Shown here piece after piece: positions 42,196 through 50,100 of a DNA stretch of 64,000 nucleotides. A program made the translations under genes and the position numbers. The DNA is from Bradyrhizobium sp. CSA112. Lineage in GTDB: Bacteria; Pseudomonadota; Alphaproteobacteria; Rhizobiales; Xanthobacteraceae. The stretch covers positions 91,063 through 155,062 of the forward strand of contig NZ_JAACFS010000017.1 in NCBI RefSeq assembly GCF_029051645.1. Reading direction: 5' to 3'. The notes beneath the pieces were generated by a model. The model saw nothing but the letters and a program-made list of their open reading frames with translations. It was not told the origin of the DNA and made no database searches. Numbering within the stretch: position 1 is the stretch's first letter; each line of letters begins with the position of its first letter.

Positions 42196-42337
42196 TCAAC
42201 CGCGCGGGAGTGGTAAGGGCTCCATAGTCCTTATGGTATTCGCTGTCGCGGCGCAGCCACTCCCAGGCAATGTCCACCGTTTCTGCCTTCTCGAAGTTGG
42301 CGTAGGCCTGCTCTGATCTCCAATCAAAACCTGACAT
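42143..42337 (-). CDS. DUF6499 protein, N-terminal part of an FseA-like activator
   Basis: 64 residues from the ATG at 42337. FDWRSEQAYANFEKAETVDI and AWEWLRRDSEYHKDYGAL are the DUF6499 signature (WRS..AY......AWE.LRRN..Y). It ends FRHKWGLSFRS-stop, while the +1 frame continues SFAADPQKAF. This is the first half of the FseA-type activator of element excision. Confidence 0.8.
   Translation of the reverse strand: MSGFDWRSEQAYANFEKAETVDIAWEWLRRDSEYHKDYGALTTPARLNGATDDFRHKWGLSFRS
42151..42167 (-). promoter_or_regulatory. Candidate +1 ribosomal frameshift site
   Basis: Read on the minus strand: TGGGGGTTGTCTTTTCGC. A G run that could act as an internal Shine-Dalgarno lies a few nt before TCT-TTT-C. 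Phe-tRNA on UUU can slip +1 onto UUC and keep pairing; the next codon is then GCA of the DUF2285 frame. The stop of frame 0 follows two codons later. The layout resembles the RF2 site. Confidence 0.55.
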
Positions 42338-42487
42338 CGTACTAATTCCCCACTGCACTAAAACGGAAGAATTGCAGCACGACAAATGTGACGCTTTCTG
42401 GTTGCGTTCATGCGTCCGCCCAATCGCACCATTAGCTTTCCCGATTGGGCGTCAATAAGAATTCACGTTAGTGTCAAAGGGCCTTCA

Positions 42488-42766
42488 TCATTCGCCCTTC
42501 GGCCATCCTCGCCGGAGCAAATCACGGTAGCCGTGGCGCGCCACCCACTTCGCTCGAGCTAGATGACTGTCGAAAGCACGCCGAGCGCGGTCCGGATCGA
42601 GTGTGGGATCGATCTGAAGAACGATACGCGCGACTTCGCGCCAGTCAGCGTTGTCTGCTTCGGCATCGAGGAGACGTGCATAAGTGACGGCATGTTGCTC
42701 ATCGTAGGGCGTCAGCGCCGGCTCGTCTGGCGCTGTATCAACAACTTTGGCATTGAGCGGCGGCAT
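42488..42766 (-). CDS. Stand-alone DUF2285 protein, QseM-like antiactivator candidate
   Basis: 92 residues. LTPYDEQHAVTYARLLDAEA, DWREVARIVLQIDPTLDPDR and DSHLARAKWVARHGYRDLLR are the complete DUF2285 pattern. In ICEMlSym(R7A) a small DUF2285 protein, QseM, blocks FseA and TraR and so keeps transfer off. Size, domain and closeness to the FseA frames fit. It is divergent from an XRE gene, as qseM is from qseC. Confidence 0.72.
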   Translation of the reverse strand: MPPLNAKVVDTAPDEPALTPYDEQHAVTYARLLDAEADNADWREVARIVLQIDPTLDPDRARRAFDSHLARAKWVARHGYRDLLRRGWPKGE

Positions 42767-43066
42767 TACAGGAAACTCCTAAGGCCCTAGAAGCTTCGAC
42801 CGGGCGAATGCTGGCTGCACCTCAGCTATCTTCTCGCTAGCGGCCCAACCGGTCCACAGGTTTCTGGACTGCAAAGCTTAATTAATTCTTCGAATGCCAA
42901 GGTTTCCAGGTCCCAGTGCGATCGTGACGTGCAGCCCGTGATGGAACACTTTTCAAGATACTGGCTTCTCGGTGGACCGGCTGAAAGGTGCTGTCGTCTT
43001 CGATCCACGACAGTAGCACAAACTCGATGAATACATATTATAGGAGATAAACCTCATAGTATGTAG
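42767..43066. other. Intergenic control region between divergent DUF2285 and XRE genes
   Basis: No gene. AT-rich patches at 42876-42890 and 43027-43060 could hold promoters. ACATATTATAGG (43033-43044) and CCTCATAGTATGT (43052-43064) form an imperfect inverted repeat at the XRE start and could be its operator. Confidence 0.45.
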
Positions 43067-43297
43067 AGACGCAACTTTGGGCGATTTAGAAAAGCTAAGG
43101 GCTTTACCCAGGAAAGTTTTGCCGAGACTTCCGGCTTTACCCAACAATACATCAGCGATCTCGAGCGCGGCCGACGCAATCCAACCGTGGTGACGATATT
43201 TGAACTCGCCAGCACGCTCGGGATGAGCCACATCGATCTCGTTGTGGCCGATGATGAAGCCCGCAGCGAGCGGACGAAGAGCGGCAAACGCAAATAA
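43067..43297 (+). pseudogene. XRE-family HTH protein (QseC-like) without a start codon
   Basis: The plus-strand reading RRNFGRFRKAKGFTQESFAE, TSGFTQQYISDLERGRRNPT and VVTIFELASTLGMSHIDLV is a clear XRE repressor of about 76 residues. Directly before it stands ATG-TAG, and no ATG, GTG or TTG occurs in frame. Compared with relatives (RRNFGRN-LR-LRKAKG) four or five residues are missing at FGR-FRKAKG. It is therefore probably inactivated, or started in an unusual way. TAGGAG lies at 43041-43046. Confidence 0.65.
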
Positions 43298-43345
43298 CCT
43301 GTCTAACTCGTAGTTCGCGAAAGCCGGAAGTGCGGACAAAGCGAA

Positions 43346-43375
43346 AGCCCCGCCCGATTCTTCGGGCGGGGCTTG
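43346..43375. terminator. Strong GC-rich hairpin between convergent genes
   Basis: AAGCCCCGCCCGA pairs with TCGGGCGGGGCTT around a 4-nt loop. It stands between the ends of the XRE gene (plus) and the DUF736 gene (minus), and can act as a terminator in both directions. Confidence 0.7.
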
Positions 43376-43385
43376 GCGGCGGGGT

Positions 43386-43706
43386 TTACTCGCCGTTCTT
43401 GCGCGGCCGCGACCAGAGCAGGGTGTAACTTTCGCCACCCTCATCGTCGAACAGGTTCGCGTAGATCGGCGCCGTGAAGGAGGGATCGTCGAGCTTGAGC
43501 GAGAGGTAGTCGCGGCCCTCCTCCGAGCGCTTCGACCAGGCCGCCCCGATCTCGGCCCTGCCCACAAAAACGCGGTGGCTTGGTGCGTTCTCGTTAGAGG
43601 AGCGGTTCTGTTCGGCGACGATGCGGACGCTCTTGGCAAGATTCAAGGTGTTGATCTCGCCCTGGAAATCGTTGCCGACCTTCTTGAAAGAACCGATGTT
43701 AGCCAT
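43386..43706 (-). CDS. DUF736 protein
   Basis: 106 residues from the ATG at 43706 (GGAG upstream). MANIGSFKKVGNDFQGEINT, RVFVGRAEIGAAWSKRSEEG and FTAPIYANLFDDEGGESYTL are the DUF736 pattern, a small protein carried by many proteobacterial ICEs and plasmids, function unknown. A 3' remnant of a second copy lies at 44206. It has a long structured leader (43713-43891). Confidence 0.9.
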   Translation of the reverse strand: MANIGSFKKVGNDFQGEINTLNLAKSVRIVAEQNRSSNENAPSHRVFVGRAEIGAAWSKRSEEGRDYLSLKLDDPSFTAPIYANLFDDEGGESYTLLWSRPRKNGE

Positions 43707-43818
43707 GTCATTTCTCCTGTTGTGTTTCGAGCCCGCGACCACCGCGGCCTCGATGGCGATGGGCAGGCCGAGGACGATCGGCGACGCACCCGCTCGCGGG
43801 CCGGAGCGAAGCGGAGGA

Positions 43819-43891
43819 CGCTGTCGAAGCGACTTTCTTGCCTCGCGAGGAATGGGCGTTAGCCCAGGGGAAGAAAGTCGCTTCGACAGCG
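43819..43891. repeat. Perfect 21-bp inverted repeat with two inner hairpins (element 1)
   Basis: Positions 43819-43839 and 43871-43891 are exact reverse complements. The 31-nt loop holds CCTCGCGAGG (43841-43850) and GGGCGTTAGCCC, which can fold as two hairpins, giving a cloverleaf-like shape. It lies about 110 nt upstream of the DUF736 ATG. A related element is at 45922-45992. Confidence 0.8.
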
Positions 43892-44205
43892 TTGCGGCTC
43901 AGACGATCGAGGCGCAGCCGGTCTTCGGCCAGATCAAGCCATCACAGAGGCCCGGTGCGTTGCGTGCTGAAACGCAATCTCGGGAGAAGACGTGGCTAAT
44001 CTCGGTGATGCTGTACAAGAGGTCTGAACAGTTGGGCGAAGAAAAAGAAACATAATGCGGGGAATGGCGGAATCGTTCCTCAGAGCGACCGCCGAGAGCA
44101 ACGTCCTTGCACGTCTATGCGCAGCGGGACTGAGATCCACCCCACCCGGTCCAAGCGCTGGGGGAAGACAATGGCGTTCTTTCGCTCCGGTCCTGAACAC
44201 CCCTC

Positions 44206-44282
44206 GCGCCGATTTACGCGAACCTGTTCGACGACGAGGGGGTGAAGAGATCATCCCTCTCGCGTGGCGGCCGCGAGAACTG
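44206..44282 (+). pseudogene. Remnant of a second DUF736 gene
   Basis: APIYANLFDDEG is identical to the C-terminal part of the DUF736 protein nearby. After a one-base shift the text continues GEEIIPLAWRPREN, parallel to GESYTLLWSRPRKN. Only the end of the gene is left, on the opposite strand to the intact copy. Confidence 0.6.
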
Positions 44283-44733
44283 GCTGAGGACTGTCGCCGA
44301 CCGCCCTGCCCGGTTCGACTGGTCGGGTCTTCGTGAAGACGGCCAAACGCGTCCACGCTGTGCCGCCGATAAAGACCGCACCGACGCAAGCGAAGACCTC
44401 CCGCCAAACGAGCGACGGCACGCCGAGTTGCGCCATTGCTAGGACGACATGATAGCCAGCAAATGTAGCCGGCAAAGCAAACACCGCCGCAATGATGGCG
44501 CGCAAGATCAGAGACCGGGTGATGGCGAACGCGATTTGAGCGATCGCAAGGGAGATGCCGCCGGCGGCGACGGCAACTAGCGGCGTGCCGAGCACGCCGG
44601 CGCCGCTATGAAAGGCCCAAATGCCGGCATTGATCGCCACGAAGAACGGCACGGCGTGAACCGCCAGCGTGAAGATCAACCAGCAGAACAGACCGATGCC
44701 AACGGTGTTGAGAAGAAGTCCTAGGGCGAGCAT
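44251..44733 (-). CDS. ICE-associated membrane protein, function unknown
   Basis: 160 residues with four membrane segments (LLLNTVGIGLFCWLIFTLAV, LGTPLVAVAAGGISLAIAQI, ILRAIIAAVFALPATFAGYH, VFACVGAVFIGGTAWTRLAV). Similar proteins sit beside DUF736 and DUF2493 genes in related elements. No enzymatic motif. The C-terminal tail overlaps the DUF736 remnant on the other strand. Confidence 0.65.
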   Translation of the reverse strand: MLALGLLLNTVGIGLFCWLIFTLAVHAVPFFVAINAGIWAFHSGAGVLGTPLVAVAAGGISLAIAQIAFAITRSLILRAIIAAVFALPATFAGYHVVLAMAQLGVPSLVWREVFACVGAVFIGGTAWTRLAVFTKTRPVEPGRAVGDSPQPVLAAATREG

Positions 44734-44875
44734 GGTGGTGGCTCTATGTGCAAAGGTGTAACGGACGCGCCTTCCACCACCACCGCGGCGCGAATTTGGA
44801 CATAATATCGAAACGAGGCGGAGTTGCGGCGATGCAACTCCGCGTTGGTGGCGTCGGAAGGGAGCAAAGCGGCGC

Positions 44876-45799
44876 TCATGCGCCGCCGAATTTCCAGACG
44901 GGTATGCCGAGCCGCTTTGCCTTGTCGGCGAGGTTGTCCTGGATTCCTGTGCCCGGGAAATGCATGACGCCGATCGGTAGGAGTTCGAGCATGGCGTCGT
45001 TGCGCTTGAACGGCGCCGCCTTGGCGTGCTTCGTCCAATCCGGCTTGAAAGCGATCTGTGGCACCTTGCGGTTAGTCGCCCATTTGCCGGCGATCAGCTC
45101 GGCGCCCTTTGGCGAGCTGCCATGGATCAGGACCATGTCGGGATGCTTGGCGTGAACCTTGTCGAGGCGATCCCAGATCAAACGATGGTCGTTGAAGTCA
45201 AGGCCTCCAGTGAGTGCGATTTTTGGCCCTGCCGGCACCATGACCTCTGCCTCGGCGCGGCGCTTGGCGGCGATGAAATCTCGTGAGTCGATCATTGCTG
45301 CCGTGAGCGTGCGGTGATTGACAAGTGACCCCGATCGGGGGCGCCAGGAAGAACCGGTGTGGACCTCAAAACGCTCGATGGCCTGATCGCGGAACAGTTC
45401 GAGGCAGTTGCGGCGTTCGACTAGCGTGATGCCTTCGGCCGTAAGGCGCTCAAGCTCAACTGATTGCACTTCGGAGCCATTCTGCTCGCGCTGGCTTTTG
45501 CGTTGCGCCTGTTCGTTGTCGTCAAGCTGGCGATTGATTCTGCCTGCCGCACGGTGGAAGAGGTTGACGGTCGACCAGAGCAGATCCTCGAGGTCCGGTT
45601 CGAGCCGGGTGGCGTTCAGCGTGGCGACCAACGCGTCGAAGATGTCCGCGATTGCGCCAGCGATCATCGTACCTTCGGGCAGCGGTCTCGGATCAGGTTG
45701 GTCGTCGAATGGACGGTAGCCAAAGAGCTGCAATTCGCTGAGGACGTGGTCGGTCGGAGATGACGCGTGCGGCGGTTCAATGTCGTCATGATCGGTCAT
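44876..45799 (-). CDS. DUF2493 protein
   Basis: 307 residues from the ATG at 45799. The C-terminal third is DUF2493 (Rossmann-like, YspA type): KIALTGGLDFNDHRLIWDRL, MVLIHGSSPKGAELIAGKWA and IGVMHFPGTGIQDNLADKAK. The N-terminal part (LSELQLFGYRPFDDQPDPRP, coiled coil near residue 105) is typical of ICE versions. Nucleotide or ligand binding is presumed; the function is unknown. Confidence 0.85.
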   Translation of the reverse strand: MTDHDDIEPPHASSPTDHVLSELQLFGYRPFDDQPDPRPLPEGTMIAGAIADIFDALVATLNATRLEPDLEDLLWSTVNLFHRAAGRINRQLDDNEQAQRKSQREQNGSEVQSVELERLTAEGITLVERRNCLELFRDQAIERFEVHTGSSWRPRSGSLVNHRTLTAAMIDSRDFIAAKRRAEAEVMVPAGPKIALTGGLDFNDHRLIWDRLDKVHAKHPDMVLIHGSSPKGAELIAGKWATNRKVPQIAFKPDWTKHAKAAPFKRNDAMLELLPIGVMHFPGTGIQDNLADKAKRLGIPVWKFGGA

Positions 45800-45921
45800 G
45801 GGATGAGGTCCTTCGCCGGATCGGCCGCGACCATCGCGGCCTTCGTGGCGATCCTTAGACGGCGGGCGGAACGGGCCAGAACCCGAAAGCGAAGCGAAGG
45901 GCCGAAGCGCCAGCGGAGGAT

Positions 45922-45992
45922 GGCGAAGGCCGGCTATTTTGCTTCGCGATGCAAAGGCCCGAAGGGCCGGCGGAAAATAGCCGGTCGAAGCC
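45922..45992. repeat. Cloverleaf-like inverted repeat (element 2)
   Basis: CCGGCTATTTT (45930-45940) pairs with AAAATAGCCGG (45974-45984), with more imperfect pairing outside (45922-45929 with 45985-45992). The loop holds GCTTCGCGATGC and GGCCCGAAGGGCC. The order stem - TCGCGA hairpin - GGCC hairpin - stem is the same as at 43819 although the stems differ in sequence. It lies about 125 nt upstream of the DUF2493 ATG. Confidence 0.65.
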
Positions 45993-46105
45993 ATTGCCGG
46001 CCCGGGCCGCCTGCCGTCCGATCGCCCTCTAGAAGGCCGTGGTCGCGCCTCTCCGGCATTGGCCGTCGTGACCGAACTGTCGGCGTCGATGACAACCAAA
46101 CACGC

Positions 46106-47170
46106 TTATTCGACAGTGGCCGACAGGAGCAGAAAGCGGGAAACGTCCTCCGGTGCCAGCTGAATCCGCAACGCTACGCGGAGGGCATCGAGGCCGAAGA
46201 CATGCAGATCCTCGTTAAAGTCACCCAACCGAGGTGACAACGGGATTGCTTCGATGCCGGCGGTTTCCGCGCGTTGCGACAGAACGACTTGCACCACATC
46301 ACCTGCGGCATCGGCGTCGCGGGCGATATAAAGCCGACGCAAACTCGACGACAGCGCCATGGCTGAGAGGTGATTGGCCGACAGTGCAGCGGCCATCGGC
46401 AGGGTCGGAAACACGCAGCGTAGCGATAGCATGGTCTCGATGCCTTCGCCGGCAACAAGCACGTCATCGTCCGCTGCGCCGAAACGAACTGCGTTGCCAA
46501 GCAGGTCGCCCATGGCTCGTCGGGGCGTGTCGATCGGGGCCTTGCCGAGCCGAACGTGATCAAACCCGTCCGGATCGAGCCACGTGCGGTGCACGCCGGT
46601 AATCCTGCCGTCGAGGTCGGTGACGCGAGCGATCATCGCCGGCCAGGTTTCGGTCGGCAGATGCTCGTCAGGCCGATAATAGCAACGAGGATGGAAGCGG
46701 AGGCTACCACCATGGTGCACGTGCAGTATTCCACGGCGCTGCAAGTACGTCTCAACGATGGTGCCCTCAATCGGACCTGAGATCGCAAACAGCCGTCTCG
46801 CAGCCTCTTGCGATCCAACCGGTACTGCCAGACGAGCGGGTTTCGTGATGAGCTCCGGTTCAGTATGGGGCAACTTCAGAAAGCGCCTTGCCTCCTCGGC
46901 GACCTCGCGGAACTCGCGTAAGCCTCGGCTCTCGCGAATGATGTCGAGGAGATCGCCATGCGCGCCGGTCGCGGCATCGGTCCACTTGCCGGCGGGCCCC
47001 TTCGGCGAGTCCTGGAGCCGCACGAACATCGAGCGGCCTGGGGAATTGTGGACATCACCAACCAGCCAATACCGTCCCTCGCGCTTGCCATTGGAAAGGT
47101 AATGGCGGCACACCGCCTCCGCCTCGCGCGCGAGGCGATGTGCAAGGTGGGAGGCATCGCGGGGCATCAC
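46106..47170 (-). CDS. Toprim-domain protein (primase-like)
   Basis: 354 residues. The N-terminus (AEAVCRHYLSNGKREGRYWL, GKWTDAATGAHGDLLDIIRE) is the DUF7146/zinc-free primase-associated region; the Toprim core is VLVAGEGIETMLSLRCVFPT with acidic YIARDADAAGD. Such proteins are carried by ICEs and plasmids for primer synthesis or DNA processing after transfer. Its ATG overlaps the helicase stop (ATGA). Confidence 0.85.
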   Translation of the reverse strand: MMPRDASHLAHRLAREAEAVCRHYLSNGKREGRYWLVGDVHNSPGRSMFVRLQDSPKGPAGKWTDAATGAHGDLLDIIRESRGLREFREVAEEARRFLKLPHTEPELITKPARLAVPVGSQEAARRLFAISGPIEGTIVETYLQRRGILHVHHGGSLRFHPRCYYRPDEHLPTETWPAMIARVTDLDGRITGVHRTWLDPDGFDHVRLGKAPIDTPRRAMGDLLGNAVRFGAADDDVLVAGEGIETMLSLRCVFPTLPMAAALSANHLSAMALSSSLRRLYIARDADAAGDVVQVVLSQRAETAGIEAIPLSPRLGDFNEDLHVFGLDALRVALRIQLAPEDVSRFLLLSATVE

Positions 47171-50100
47171 GCGGCCTCCCGTTCGGCGATGCGCTCGATT
47201 GCGTAGCGATCAAGGAGCTTCGCCAGCACTTCGGTGCCATCAGCGTCAGTCGGCACGAACATGCGCAGCTTCCACGAGATGATCTCCCCGAAGAGCCCAT
47301 AGGTGCGCAGTCGATCGCGCATCGTGTCGGTGAATCCCGACAATTCGATACGGCAGGCGCCCATGACCCGAACGCGGCGAAGCTGGAGGCCTTCGGCGAG
47401 AGTGAGAACCGTCCGGCCCTCAAGCAGCGCAGCAAAGACAGCGTCCGGAGCCAGCTTTGGCGCGTCGGCCGCAAGGACGTTTGCGACCCAGGCGGCCGAG
47501 ACTTTGCGGCCAACGACGCGCTCGCCAGCATCGGTTTGCAGCCGATAGACCCGGGTCGACTCGTTCGGCAGCCGCTTCCAGATCGGCAGCAGCAAGCCTG
47601 CCACCACATGGATCGTGCTTTCCGTGAACTCGGGGACCTCTGCAAGCTCCGCCAACCAGGCCGCGCTGAAACGCTCGCGATCGGCTTCAACCCAATGGCT
47701 TTCCGCCATCAACTTCATGGGGACGCTGTGCTGCTCCATCGGGCGGATCAGCCGGACACGGCTTTCAATCTCACCGTCGTCGAGCATGAAGCTCGGCGCC
47801 GGAAACTGCACCGCGGGCCGGCCGGAGCGCTCGTTGATCAGCAGGACGGCACGTAGATCCGAAAGACGGCCGAGGGCATCATCCAGGGTGACAGGACGGT
47901 TGCGCTCGCGCTGGGTTATCGTGAGAAGCCGGGTTTCGGCGCCGGTTGTCGGATGAACATAAATTGTCCGCCGATCAGTGATGACAAAACTCTCAGCACG
48001 GAGTGTTTCCAGCCCGACATCATAGGTGCCGGACGCGATCGCCCCCTCGATGCGAGCGGTCAGCAACTGCTCGAAGGCCGTGAAGAGAATATTCTGAAGC
48101 TCGATGGTGAGGGCGAGCAACCTGTTCAGGAAGGTCGTGATCGGCGGCAGCTCGTCCTTGAGCCCATTCGCATCGGACAGCTTCAGCCCGGTGGCGTCTT
48201 CAAACGTCTCGAGCGAGCAGCCCTCCACCTTCCCGCGCGCAAGCAGCATGTAAAGTTGACGCAAGGCGTCACGGCCATACTGGCTTTCGAGATTGTCCTC
48301 GGGCCGGAACAGGCCCTGGCCCCCGGTCTGTCGCTGACCTCGCGTGATGGCACCGAGCGTATCGAGCCGGCGAGCAATCGTGGACAGGAAGCGCTTCTCG
48401 GCCTTCACGTCCGTCGCAATCGGCCGGAACAGCGGCGGCTGCGCCTGGTTGGTCCGGTTCGTGCGGCCGAGGCCCTGGATGGCGGCATCCGCCTTCCAGC
48501 CGGGCTCAAGCAAATAATGGACCCGCAACCGGCGATTCCTTACCGATAGCTCGGCGTGGTAGCTCCTACCCGTGCCGCCCGCGTCGGAGAACACCAGGAT
48601 ACGCTTGATGTCATCCATGAATGCGGCGGTCTCGGCGAGGTTTGCGGAGCCCGCACGGGTTTCGACCAGCAGCCAATCGCCCTTGCGGATGATCCGGCGC
48701 GAGCGGCCGGTTACCTCGGCGACCATATCCGTCCCGAATCGCTGGACGATCTGGTCGAGCGCGCCGGGCACCGGCGAAAGCGACGCGAGCTTCTCGATGA
48801 GGCGGTCGCGGCGTACAACGGCCTCACGGCTTTCGACCGGCTGGCCGTCGCGATAGACGGGCCTGGAACAGAGGCTGCCCTCGGAGTCCGTGAAGGGCTC
48901 GTAGAGCTGGACCGGGAAGGAATGGGCGAGATAGTCGAGCACATACTCGCGCGGGGTGATATCGACCTGGACGTCGCCCCACTCCCCGGTCGGGATTTCG
49001 GCGAGCCGCCGCTCCAACAGCGCCTCGCCCGTGGAGACGATCTGGATGACGGCGGCGTGGCCCGCGTCGAGATCGCGCTCGATCGAGCCGATCAGCGATG
49101 GCGTCTTCATCGAGGTCAGGAGGTGGCCGAAGAAGCGCTGCTTGGAGCTTTCGAACGCGGATCGCGCTGCGGATTTTGCCTGCGCGTTCAGGGTCCCGGT
49201 CTCGCCGGTGATGTTGGCGGCCCGCATCGCGGCGTCGAGGTTGTTATGGATGATGCCGAACGCGCCGGCATAGGCGTCATAGATACGAACCTGCTCGGGC
49301 GTGAGCTGATGTTCGACGAGTTCGTATTCAATTCCCTCGTAGGACAGAGAGCGCGCCGCATATAGGCCGAGCGCTTTGAGGTCGCGCGCCAACACCTCCA
49401 TCGCCGCGACTCCGCCCTCCTCGATCGCCTCGACGAACTCAGCACGAGTGGCAAATGGGAAGTCGTCGCCGCCCCACAGTCCCAATCTCTGAGCGTAAGC
49501 CAGGTTGTGCACCGTCGTAGCGCCGGTCGCCGAGACATAGACTACACGGGCATTCGGCAAGGCGTGCTGGAGCCGCAGGCCCGCACGCCCCTGCTGAGAC
49601 GCCGCCTGGTCGCCGCGTGCGCCCTTGCCGCCAACCGCGTTCTGCATGGCGTGGCTCTCGTCGAAGATAATCGCTCCGTCGAAATCGGAGCCCAACCATT
49701 CGACGATCTGCCGAACGCGCGAAAGCTTTTCTCCGCGCTCGTCGGTACGCAGCGTAGCGTAGGTGGTAAATAGGACACCTTCCGCGAGTCGGATCGGCGT
49801 ACCCTGCCGAAAGCGCGAAAGCGGCGTGACGAGAAGCCGTTCCATTCCAAGCGCGGACCAGTCGCGCTGCGCATCCTCGATCAGCTTGTCGGATTTGCTG
49901 ATCCAGACCGCGCGGCGGCGACCTTTGAGCCAGTTGTCGAGCAGGATCCCCGCGACCTGCCGTCCCTTGCCCGCGCCGGTACCGTCGCCCAGAAACCAGC
50001 CGCGACGAAAGCGAACGGCGTTCTCCGCGTCGTCGCGTGCGGCCGCCACGACGTCAAAGGTCGCATCGACCGTCCAGGCGCCGGCAAGAAACTCGGAATG

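Noticed and set aside
43801..43891. CRISPR-like or IS-like repeat
   Set aside because: There are only two arms of one inverted repeat, no spacer series and no transposase; the architecture recurs as a leader at 45922.
47953..49365. Long plus-strand frames opposite the helicase
   Set aside because: Antisense shadows of a GC-rich gene; the minus strand shows complete helicase and methylase motifs.
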